DNA from: Chlamydomonas reinhardtii | Taxonomy: Eukaryota > Chlorophyta > Chlorophyceae > Chlamydomonadales > Chlamydomonadaceae | Length of the DNA stretch: 64,000 nucleotides | Direction: 5' to 3' | NCBI RefSeq assembly: GCF_000002595.2 | Contig: NC_057012.1 | Location: 3,111,910 to 3,175,909, forward strand | Part shown: in pieces, positions 46,601 to 56,899 of the stretch | Position numbering within the stretch: the first letter of the stretch is position 1 | Layout of the letters: every line of letters starts with the position of its first letter | Position numbers and translations under genes: made by a program | The notes under the pieces: model-generated | The model's database searches: none | What the model saw: the letters and a program-made list of their open reading frames with translations, nothing else | Told to the model about the DNA's origin: nothing

Positions 46601-47769
46601 CTGGGAAAGCAGGCAGGAGGGGAGGGGGGGCAGCAGCGTCAGGCTCGTGCCGTATTGGGGTTTGTACGGCAATTGCGAGGGAGGCACGTGTCGTACAGGC
46701 ACCAGGCATGGCCAAGGGCACGGCCAAGCTGGCGGGTAGCAGATGCCATGCAGCACCAGGGCGCTGCGTGGTTTGAACCAAAGGCGAGCAGCACGGCCGG
46801 CATGGCGCATTCCGCATGCCTTGGTGCACGGGCGCACGTGGCTCACATGGGCACGTGGCCGGCGATCGCGGCGGCGCGCATGTGGCTGCGGCCCAAGCGG
46901 AAGTAGTCGGGCTGGCGGTCCAGCAGCAGCGCCACGTTCTCAGCGACGCCGCTCCTGATGGTGGCCGTAAGCAGCCGGTCGCGCTGGTTTACAGGCAGCC
47001 GCCGCATCGCTGACGCCTCGGTGCCGGCTGGAGCGGCGCTAGCGGGAGCGGCGCCGCCGCCACTGCTGGTGGCACTGCCAGTGCCACAAGGCCGCGTTGC
47101 AGCATCGGCAGCGGCGCCCCACTGCCGCGCGAAGGCGTGTTGAGGCACGGGCTGACTCAGGCGGACGACGCCAGCCGCTGGTGGCGTCGAGTTGCGCCCC
47201 ACGCTGCCAGTTGATGATGTTGTAGAGGCTGCGGTGGCGGAGGCGGCGACACCTGTTGCGCTCGGGTCCAGCGCATGTGCCGCCGCCCGGTTCACCAGCC
47301 GCAGCGTCAGCAGCACCTCATTGGGAGGCATGTGTGCGGCGATGCCACGAATCAGGCCCGGAACCCACACGTCGGCGGCAGAGCTGGCTGCAGCTGCTGC
47401 CACCTCGACGGCGGCTACAGCCGCCTCAATGGCTGCAGCCAGCTGAGCCGCCCGTACGTCCCGATGCGCCCGCCGCTGTTGCAGCTGCGCCTCTTGCTTA
47501 GCCCGCTGCTGCTGCAGCCCCTGCCGCCGCGCCGCCAGAGCGCGCTCAGCTGCCGCTAGCTCCAGCGCCCTTCGTTCCAGATCCACGCGAGCAGCATCTA
47601 CATCCAGCTGGTCACGCTGTAGCTGGATCTCCTGCGCACGCACATCCAGAGCTGCGTGGTGCAATGTGGCGGCATCGGCTGTAGCCTCCTGCTCCAGCTC
47701 CTGTCCTTGCTCCAGCATGGAGGCCATTGCAAGCGCCTCTTCGGATGCTGGTGCCGCTTTGGATGACAC
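43604..47769 (-). CDS. Ankyrin-type repeat protein with coiled coil and F-box-like segment
   Basis: Seven exons in transcription order: 47769-46847, 46600-46316, 45977-45813, 45635-45587, 45420-45291, 45067-44178, 43984-43604; 940 residues. Residues 35-105 are a charged heptad-rich coiled coil (ERRALELAAAERALAARRQG). Residues 134-167 (VWVPGLIRGIAAHMPPNEVL ... RLVNRAAAHAL) resemble the F-box-like or leucine-rich opening seen in many Chlamydomonas ankyrin proteins. Degenerate ankyrin-type helices follow: GVAENVALLLDRQPDYF, LALLHSRGCPMANTGIGLAA, GHRGAVMWLLDNGYRP, GSVEVLTWLRRRGCQW, IGLLEWLWAERCP, VALLEWLHTRGVLP, ATLRTLHACGAPL. A role as a substrate adaptor or scaffold is inferred only. The 49-nt fourth exon and the 45813 donor were chosen because they alone keep phase. 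A TGTAA signal lies about 275 nt past the stop. Confidence 0.75.
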
Positions 47770-48437
47770 GACCCGTAGTTTGTGCAGAAGGCTGCTTAAG
47801 TGGGTGTTGGCCGTGTGGCCATGGCCATCGGCAATCCTGACACCCGGACTACTCCCTTCTAGGGTGGTTCCATAGAGTTACTCATTGCATGCCCTTATTT
47901 GCTGCTTATTCCGCACAAGTCTGAGGGAATGTTTTTTCGCGCGCATCGTGTAGCTGCGTTATTCTTATTGCATTTCATATCAGTACAAGCGACATGTTTG
48001 ACATGTGACTTGTCACAGCATCATCGTCAAGCTTAGTCCCTTGCCGCTTGAGTGTGCGTGCCCCATGCGTACATTTATCGCGCGCAGGTACGCTCCCCTT
48101 CCGCTATCGCCACTGCCACCTTCCTGCGACCCGCTCATCTGAGGAGCCAGAACCGGGCGCGACACGTTGCCATGCTACACACAGCTTTCCCTAAACGCCC
48201 ATTGAGGCCAAACATGCCCGCCGAGCCGCCTCACAGCATACCACACTGCGTTGACCCTTATCCGCACCAGCCAGCTCCTCCACGTCCAGCGCTTACACCT
48301 CACAGCCCTGAATCAAGTTGACACCCAACAACACAGTTGCCACAGCTGCCCGTACTGTCTCATTCCCGGTCCGGCACAAGGAGCCCGCAGGAGACCGAGC
48401 TGCACGTGGCGCCATGGGCCCCGCTGCCGGCGCCTCG
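47770..48437. other. Intergenic region
   Basis: Holds the putative promoter of the ankyrin gene and the 3' end of the LYR/ApaG gene (TTACA near 48291). No gene seen. Confidence 0.5.
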
Positions 48438-50837
48438 CTACCGCGCCGCCACGTCTGGCCGCATGTGCGCGAACGGCGCGACCGCAGCCATAAAAGTGCG
48501 CCCCGTCCGCCCGCTCTTGTCCACCACAGCGATCTGGTCGTGGCAGGAAAGCACAAGGAGAAAGGATCTGGTTGTGTGCACGATATTGGGGTGGAGGGCC
48601 GAGCGCACGGTCAGGGCGTTCAGGGCGAAGCTGTTCGGCTGTCGCAGTGCGCCGCTTAGCTGACGCCGGCCCCTGGGCCCGTGGCCAGCATACATCCGTG
48701 AGAGTGACTGCCTGCTGTGCTCTTAGCCGGCACGTGCCCGCCAAGTGCTCGTGCCCATCCGCTTACCTCCAGCTTGCCGCTCTGCAGCCCCGCCGGCGTG
48801 TCCAGGTCTGTGCCGCTCACGTACCTGCGCGGAGCACGACAGCGCGGTGCGGTGCGGTGCAATGCGGCGTAGCAACGGCGAAGATGAGCGTGGAGAGATG
48901 TTTCAAGGGACGTCGGACGTGGCGCTGTTGCATGGTGACCGCACAGCCGCAGTGCTCTGATGCCCCGCCTAACAATGCTGGAAGCTACAACCAGCGGTGC
49001 GGCACTCACTCGAAGCAGTCGTTCGGCGGGATGATGGGCTGCTGGCCTGTAGTACGCACAGTGGGGGCGAGTACAGAGGAGCGAAGCGGGGTTTGCGGGT
49101 GTGTGCTAGGGTTAGATCACGGCGGCGTTTGAGACTCCCCCTGCTTGGCACCACCTGGCGCTCGGGGGCCCCTCTTTCAGAACCTTCTGCCATTCCTGGC
49201 ATAAAGTCCCTGCCGGCAGTCCTCTGTCAGCCGTGCACGGCGGCGACTCCGCGCGAACACGTATTCAGCATGCACCGTACAAGTTAGCGTGCTCACCCAC
49301 AACGGCATTGCCGGGGATGTGCGGCACGTGGACCACCACCGTGCCGCGATCGTTCTGCAAGCAACACGGAAACGGAACTCAGAAAGCATAAGTGCGCAAG
49401 CAACCTCACTGCTTTGTTCTGTTCAGCATGAGCATATGGCTGCGTGCTGTCCTTCGCGCACGCAGCAGCAGAAAAGCCGGCAGCCGTCCTCATCGAAGAG
49501 CAGCCCGAGCCCCACCCCTCCGGTGCTAACCTTGATAGTCCACTCTCGCCCCATGAGCTGGATTGGCTCCTCCCTGCATGTGTGGGCCAGAACCCGGCAT
49601 GCAGCCAACATCCTGACGGCCGCCACAACACTGGGCCACCGCTCGCAAGGTGCAGCGCGACGCTGGCGACGCACTGAAACCCTGTCAACTATGCACAACG
49701 TCAGGCTGCTTTCACACGAGCTGACCTGAGGTTGGTGACTCGTATCCGGTACGAGAACAGGTTCTGGTGCCGGCCCGTATAGGCCATTCCCGACTGCATA
49801 GGTGCGGCCGTACAAAGGGCGCGGGCGCGGATGTGGGATGTTAAGTGTGAACCACATGAGACCTTGGAAGCGGCGGCGCACGAATGCGCTCACGTTGTCG
49901 TGCTTGGATACGGTACCTACGTGCAGGCGCCCTCAGCAGGGCAAAGTCACGCGCACAAGATCAACCGCACACGATCAACCGCACCGTGCTGAACTTGGAT
50001 GTGGCGTCCACCCGCACGCCGTCCGTCACGGCGCTGGAGCTGCAGCGGTGCAGGTACTGCTGCTCCAACAGCCCCCGCAGGCACGTGAGCGCCTGTCGGG
50101 TTAGAGCGGCGGGCGGCCTTTGTGATGGTGGTGTTGTTGGGTGCAGCCTTCCGTGCGTGCTTTGCCTCAACAAACAGCAAGGAGCCTACGAGGTGCTACG
50201 TTGGCAGCCCGCAAGGCACCTGCACCTTCCCTGCACTCACTACCTCCGCGCTCGCTGCCTCCGCAATCCACACGCACCTGCCCCACCAGCCGCGGCACAT
50301 GCTCCGGCGCCGCGTCCGCATGCGCGCGGAAGTTGTCCCGCACCGTGCGCTGCAGCGCTGTCCCGTCCAGCTTCTCAGCGCCCGGGAAGTGGCGCAGCAC
50401 CGATACGCCCCCCGGACCCAGCATCTGGGCCAGAGCGTTGCCCTGTCAGATGGGGTATGGCAGCGCGGCGACGGGGGATGAGCCGGCGGTGATGCACGTT
50501 AGACAGGTGTGCCCGGTCCCTGGGAGAAGGCAACTTGGCAAGTTGCAAGTTCCAAGTCATCCCTCGCTGACCTGGTATACGAGTCCTGTCTCGCTGTAGC
50601 CATAGTTGCCCCACTGGTCCGAAACGGGCTTACGGATCTGCCGTGCGGGCGCGTGGGAGGGCGCAGGGGAGGACAAGGGCCGGAGGTCAGGCCAGGTGTT
50701 GCGTGGGGTTGGTGCTCCCGACCGCCCGTTTCCAAATCCGCGACCTCAATTACCTCTAGCTCTTCTCCTCGCTTCTTCATGCGAGCTGCTTGTCGCATAA
50801 GCGTCCTGTACACCGACACCACCGCTTTTCGCGACAT
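48438..50837 (-). CDS. LYR-like / ApaG-domain fusion protein
   Basis: Ten exons in transcription order: 50837-50754, 50637-50572, 50442-50278, 50092-49985, 49793-49726, 49573-49531, 49354-49297, 49046-49010, 48824-48767, 48533-48438; 260 residues. The N-terminus (MSRKAVVSVYRTLMRQAARM) reads like a LYR-motif protein; such proteins are small mitochondrial Fe-S and complex-assembly factors that begin with LYR followed by a basic helix. A helical segment (LQRTVRDNFRAH ... ALTCLRGLLEQQYLHR) fits that fold. From about residue 148 the sequence is an ApaG (DUF525) domain: LFSYRIRVTNL, PIQLMGREWTI, DRGTVVVHVPHIPGNAVVGQ, QPIIPPNDCFEYVSGTDLDTP, GRTFMAAVAPF. ApaG is a beta-sandwich of uncertain function, also found in plant and animal proteins. 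The exon 5 acceptor could be 49858 instead, which is also in frame. The LYR call is less sure than ApaG. Confidence 0.78.
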
Positions 50838-51686
50838 TCTGGCGAGCGCGGTTGCCTATATGCTAAAGACTATTCTACTCAGATTGCAGTGACTGACTGT
50901 ACATGCACAGCGCACAAGACAAGAGGGTTTAGCAAAGGCGTATTGTTTCAGCTTCTGTCGCCACGTTACAGCTCTGTAATCAGCAGCACCGATCGGAGAC
51001 TGTGCATTTGGAGACTGTGCTTTGCTGCGAATATGTATGCCATTCACGTGCAGGCGACGAACTACTCTGCTTTGACTGGCATGAACCATGGACCGGATAC
51101 ACGACTGACCCCCTGCTGCTCTCCCTCTCCCCCTCCCCCGCCCGTTCTGCAAGCCCCGCGTGAGCAATTCGCTACAGCCTTTGTACCGGCACATTGCCAT
51201 TTCGAGTTTACGCAATCAATAGCCGATCAGATATCGCGCCATGGGGATCTTAGTAGCGTCAGCAAAACTTCATTTAAAGCTGCTCAAAAGTGACTCTCCG
51301 CCTTGCAAGCTACCGCCTTGCCTTCCTGCTGGGCAAGCCCTGCACTGCCTCGCTCCTTCACGCATGCCACGCCACGCTCTAATGCTCGTTGCATCCACAG
51401 CCTGCACCCATTTCTTTGCGGCCAATCACTGCGTTCACTACCTGCCCCCGCACAGAGAGCACGTGTGCGTGCCATCCCATCACGACCACACCCCGCCCCC
51501 GTATCGTACGGGTCAGCACTAGCCATGTTCAGCCCCAGCTACGACCGGCGCTTCCACATCTCGTTCACAGGCACTCTCATCCAGCTGCATGCTGCTCCTG
51601 CGCACGCACTCGCAGATCGCTCCTCAAACCCCTGCACCAGTCAGCTCGCCAACCACTTCGCCGACCACGAACGGCCCCGCTTCGCT
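50838..51686. other. Intergenic region
   Basis: Upstream of the LYR/ApaG gene and downstream of the epimerase/reductase stop. TTACA near 50964 (TGTAA on minus) may end the latter's transcript. No gene seen. Confidence 0.5.
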
Positions 51687-54600
51687 TTACCGGCCGCGCA
51701 TCTCCTTGACCGCCTTGTACACCTCATCCTTCTGCAGGGGGGCGAAAACCAGCAGCAGCAGGTAAGAAGAGCCGCCGTAATTTCCAGTCAGTGCGCGCGC
51801 TGGTGGTTTACCGCCCTGCAGTCGCGCGTCCGGTGTGCTGCCGCCGCTCGGTGGCTTCGGTCTGACCCTCATGCCCGCACGGCCACACGCACCTTAGCGG
51901 CGTTGGGCTCGAACACGTATTTCCGGAGCGACTCCTTGATGGGCAGCAGCTCCGGGAACTCACCCTCTATCTGCAAGACATAAGAATCACGTCCGCAAGG
52001 GCGGGAAAGTGATGACCACACGTAACTCAGTGACATTGCTAGGCAGGGGCACACTGGCGTGAACAGGCACGCCGCTCCCTCGTGGCCCGCGGCCGTGGCT
52101 AAAAAGCTTCGCGCCCATCTGGGTCCAGCGCTATCACCTGCCGCCCGAAACCATTGGCGCAAACCGCCCCTCAACCATTCTCCCCCGTTCCTACTCCCAG
52201 CTCCGTCCCGGGTCCCGCCCCACCCTGCTTGACCCCCCCCCACCCCCCCACCCCTCGCCTCCGACCCCCCGCCCTCACCCGCGCCGTGTCCAGCAGGTTG
52301 TTGGAGCGGGGCGCCACGATGACCTTGGCCTGCTCCTCCACCGAGAAGTTGGACCAGGTGAACTCGGGGTCAATGTACTCCTTGTACATCTCAAGGATCT
52401 GGATGAGGGATGAGGGGGCACAAGGGGGTGTGCCAGGCATGACTAGTTAGAAAAAGGGGAGGGGGCACAAGGAGGGGCAGGACGAGGCAGGATAAGGCGC
52501 ATGTCCTGGAGCAGGAGACACTGCACGCGTGCAAGCCTCTGCCAGCCCCCAACCTCTTGCCCCCATCTGCCGACATGGCCCAGCCACTGCGGCCGGACAA
52601 GCCCTCAGAGCCCCCCACGCATCCCTCCTCAAGAGGGCTTCACAGCGCGACCCGCTGCCAAGCCCCAGCCGCATGTGCCGCCTCGCTGCACTCACCTCGT
52701 TGTGGCTGACGGCGCCGGGGTTGGTGAAGTTCATGATGCCAGTCAGGCCGCGCTTGGCCTGTGTGGTGGACGAGGCGCGGCGGGGCGTGCCAGGCAATGT
52801 GTTATCACTTAGTGCACACCAGTAACATCCCCAAGTGCCCGTCTACGTGGCAGCTCCCTGCGTGCCGTTACCCTTTACAAACCCCTCGCCCCCCCTCTCA
52901 CCCAAACCAGCCCACCCTATTCCGTCGTCCCGCGTCCCTCCTCCCGCCCCCAACCCCCACGTACCATCTCCAGGGACATGGGCAGAAGCTCCGGCAGCAC
53001 AGTCATGCTGTTGGGGATGTTGATGACCTGCACGTGGCGGCAGCGAGAGACGGCGCGAGGTCACATCATGACAGTAGCCTACGAGCTTGAGTCCCACGTT
53101 TTGGCTGCACCAAGCTACACCCTGGGCGTGTTGAAACGGACATAACGAGCTGCCTAACACTGCCCGACTTGTCTGATTGCTTCGTGCCGACTGGCCCGCT
53201 GTGTGGCGCCACCCACCTGCCAGGCCCCGTGTGCTCCGCTAGTTTGGCTTGGTTTTTTGGTTTAGTTTGGGCTGGTACTTATAACTGTCCCCGCTGCGAC
53301 CGCTGTCACGCTCTCACTCTCACCTTGTCGTACTTAATGATCTTGGTGATGAAGTTGCGAGGGTAGGTGAGGTCGGCGATGATGGGCATGCGCACGCGCA
53401 GGGTCAGCACGTTGTCGTACTGCTTGATCAGGTCCTCCACGATGGCCTGTGGTGGTCACACGACAGGTAGCGGCAAGGTGGTGTGTGAACGTGCCCGCAA
53501 AAGGTCTGTGTTGACAGCTGGCCGTACAGGAGAAACGGGCCGGCCTGTCGCGCTCCGTCCTGCTCTGCTCTGCTCCACACCAGGCAAGCTCACAACTACA
53601 CCACTCTCCGACCATCATGACTGCCTAACCACTGCCCCCACTGCCCTCTTTAGGGATTGGAATTACCTTTAAACCCCCCCTCCGCCGCGCCGTGCCAAAC
53701 CGCTACCCAGCTCCCACCGCCCGCAGCCCCCACCTTAGTGTGGCTGTAGTAGGAGCCGGTGAAGTTGGGCTTGTCGGACTCCTTGAAGCCCTTGCCGCTG
53801 TTGACCGGGAAGTCATCGTCGTAGTGGAAAATGCTGCGAGGGGGGCGAGGGCGGCGGGCCGGCACCTCATCAAGTGTGACGCGATGCAGTCATGCACGGC
53901 ATCCCAGCGCACGAGTGGGAACAGCAGGACTGGTATCTCCTGGTGCTAAACACTGCGAGGCGACCCCTGTGAACCAGGCGGCCCCATCCCCTGCCCTTGC
54001 CTGCACCGTCTGCTCCCAAACCCGCCCCCCCAGCCGCCACCCACCAGCCGGTGCCGTAGTAGGTCATGTGGATGCCGCGCTGGTTGCACACGTCCGCCAG
54101 GGTCAGGCAGCCAATCACGTTGGCGCGGATGGTCTCCAGCTTGTGCGTCTCGCACCAGTCGCTGCAGTGAAAGCAGTGGCAGCAAGCGGCCTTAGTTGCG
54201 GGGCAGCAAAAGGTAAAAGTGGCGGAGCAGCAGAAGGTTAGAGTTGTCGGTGGTTGGAAGGCAAAGCCGACACCCGAACCCAAGCGCAGTGGGTGCACTC
54301 ACACGTTGGGGCGGCCAGTCAGGCCGGCCGCGTTCAGCACGTGGGTGGGCTTGTACTGCAGGGAGCAAGCGCGAGGCAAGGGGGCAAGCGGTGAATAGGC
54401 GGTAAAGGGACTGGCGAGTTATAGACAGGACAGGTATCACAGCCTCACCTTCTCAATGTCCGCAACAACGGCAGAGCGGTCCTCCTGCGAAGTGGTGCGA
54501 GGTTAAATGGATAAGCGTCAGCAGCCAACATGGAACAGTGGCGCTGCGGCGTGCTGCAACGTTCGTGGCGCCGTGATACGTGACACGTTAGTCGGGGTCG

Positions 54601-55027
54601 GGCGGGAACTGGCGCGGGAGCTACTGCGCAACAGACGTCGAGGTGCCGCGCGCAGCCCTAGCCCCTTCGCCTTTGGCCTGTGGCGGCCCTGACGTTAAGT
54701 GCGGTTTTATCCTTCAGCGCAACCTCGCGCTTACCATACGCGCGTCCGCGAGGTGGAACTTGGCTCCCTGCTTCTTCAGCTCCTCCTGCAGCAGGCCACC
54801 GATCCAGCCCGACTTGCCGAAAAGCAGAAACACCTGCACAAAGGAAAGGGTTTGTCAACTCCACCGCGAAGCGGGCCGACTCGCAAAACAACGATCCCCA
54901 GCATCTCGAGGTAGAGTTATCAGCTCGAACCTGCCCGCTGGCTAATCAACCTAACAGTAAGTACACAGTAACACATACACCAGGTACTTACCGGCTCAGC
55001 AGCGCCGTTGGTCTTGTCTCCCGCCAT
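51687..55027 (-). CDS. UDP-4-keto-6-deoxyglucose 3,5-epimerase/4-reductase (NRS/ER-like)
   Basis: Converts the keto-deoxy sugar nucleotide to UDP-rhamnose in the cytosol, feeding glycan and wall synthesis. Twelve exons in transcription order: 55027-54992, 54833-54735, 54484-54449, 54355-54303, 54161-54045, 53833-53734, 53446-53324, 53027-52965, 52758-52696, 52398-52279, 51970-51893, 51731-51687; 310 residues, the usual size of plant NRS/ER. The Rossmann motif is FGKSGWIGG (residues 17-25). VLNAAGLTGRPNVDWCE, ETIRANVIGCLTLADVC and YYGTGCIFHYDDDFP are characteristic of NRS/ER and of the C-terminal half of RHM enzymes. The catalytic YSHTK (YxxxK, about 142-146) is present, as are LRVRMPI, NSMTVLPELLPMSLEM and GIMNFTNPGAVSHNE. 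No separate dehydratase domain is fused. A dTDP-sugar substrate cannot be excluded. Confidence 0.93.
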
Positions 55028-56899
55028 GTTTGTGAGTTGTGAGTTGTGTAAGGGAAAACCCCGGCTTGGTTGAAGGAGAGCTATGCGTGCACGCTTTGGT
55101 GCGTATGTGCTTCGAGTATACAGCCCACCCGCCCGGCCAGGCTGCATTTCACTAGGACTCAGGAAGCCCGATCGCTGCGCTATGGGCGGGACCTGCGCTT
55201 TTCTCTTGGCGCCTCAATTCTTCAAGTGCGCCACAACATGTACATGCCCTTTCGTAATATTTTTCAAGGGCAGGCCGATTAGCTCTTGCCGGGCAAAAGT
55301 GGCACGAGGGCTAGAGCTGGGCAGTCGCCCCGCCCCGACGCCCCGTCAGGCCGCTCGCATCCGCCTCCGCTCCGCCCGCCTCCGAGGCCTGAAGCCCTTC
55401 CGTAATCCACCCGGCAACCCTGCACTCTGTAATCAACATGCAAATGTGCCTAGCAGGTGAGGGTGTAGGTGGGTGCAGACTAACCAAGGTGCAGCTTGCA
55501 TCGTGCAACAGCCTCGCGCTCATCGCCCCCCTGCTCCCGTGGCCATAACGCGATGGCTCACAGCCCACCGACCACCCACCCGCGGATTGTCACCGTCCGG
55601 CCGACTGGGGTTGTCCGAGGCTCTCTCGCACTCGCCGCGTTCCCACACGAGTCAACGATGTGATTGGCTTGTCTCAGCTGGTCTCAGCGTTACATAGGCC
55701 GTTACAAGGCAGGACCGACCCACACCTTGTCAACATGGCGTCGCCTCAACGGCGCGAAAATCCCGAATCCCCCGAATCCCGAACGCGCCCCATCCTTGGC
55801 CTCTGAGCACGCATCTGGCACATACCGGTAATCCCATATCCATATGTCCACGGCCCCGTCCCCTGAAAAGGGTCCATCCCAAAAGGACTAGTCCAATCAG
55901 TGGTACAGCAATGGTCGCATAAAAACGCCATGCGCCCAACCCAAGCGATCCATTCCTGCGTGCCCTGTACGGACACAAGCTGTGCCGTGTCGTGATGACG
56001 ATCAGCGGAATCAAACATGCAATGCACAAGCCGTGCCACGCCCGGATGGCGAGAATCATGTATGGGGGCACAGTGGCACACCATAACTACCCATAGCATC
56101 ATTGCATGTGTCAGACCTTTTATTGTCCACCCGCAAGCTGAAGCCGTCCGAGCAAATCTGGAATCACAGTTTCAGGCTTCTAGTGATGCACCTTCGCGAT
56201 GCAGGTCGCGACGAGTGATGCAACCCCCAAATAGCATCTGTGCCTAGTGTGATGCATGGTCCTGGCGTCGCAGCAGGTTATGCTAATCTCTGCTTCTAGC
56301 CGCTACCGGACTGGCATTTCCTCCAAATTGCCATGCCCCAAATATGCCGTCGAATCCATGTGCCATTCATCGCCGTACGTGTGTCAGACAGTCTTCCCCA
56401 CACATCCCCTGCGGAGGTGTACCTGCACTGCACCAGAGGACCCGTCAGCTCTCCCGCCTCTGAACCAGCACGCCGCGCATCATGCTCCGCACCGCCCGCC
56501 CCAATCTCATTTTCCTTGCAGCGAAATTTCCCTCCGCATCCGACACACACCTTGCCGCACCGACAAGCCGCTTGGCTGCCCTATGGGTGTGCGCTTCGCG
56601 TCCTAGGTACGGACTAAAGCTGAAGTAGGACGCGTTTGCCGCAACCCGAAGATGGTCCCCCCGAGAATGCGCAGTCAGAAACTCCTTCGAAGAAGTGTAA
56701 TCACAGACCCATCTCGCCCCCACTCAGCCGCGCAAGAACACACTCGCCCTTGCAGCTTGCGGGCAAGAACACACTCGCCCTTGCAACTTGCGGCCAATCC
56801 AGCACTGACAATTCGCAAGCCATACCCTCACACAAAAATACTGCAAGAACAATGCACGCACGCAGGCAGGTACACGACCTGCCTTATTACGGTACCGCC
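55028..56899. other. Intergenic region, about 1.9 kb
   Basis: Upstream of NRS/ER and downstream of the kinase stop. No exon could be supported. TTACA pairs near 55691-55705 (TGTAA on minus) may be 3' ends of the kinase transcript. A 31-bp unit is tandemly duplicated near 56734-56797, with core CAAGAACACACTCGCCCTTG. Confidence 0.45.
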
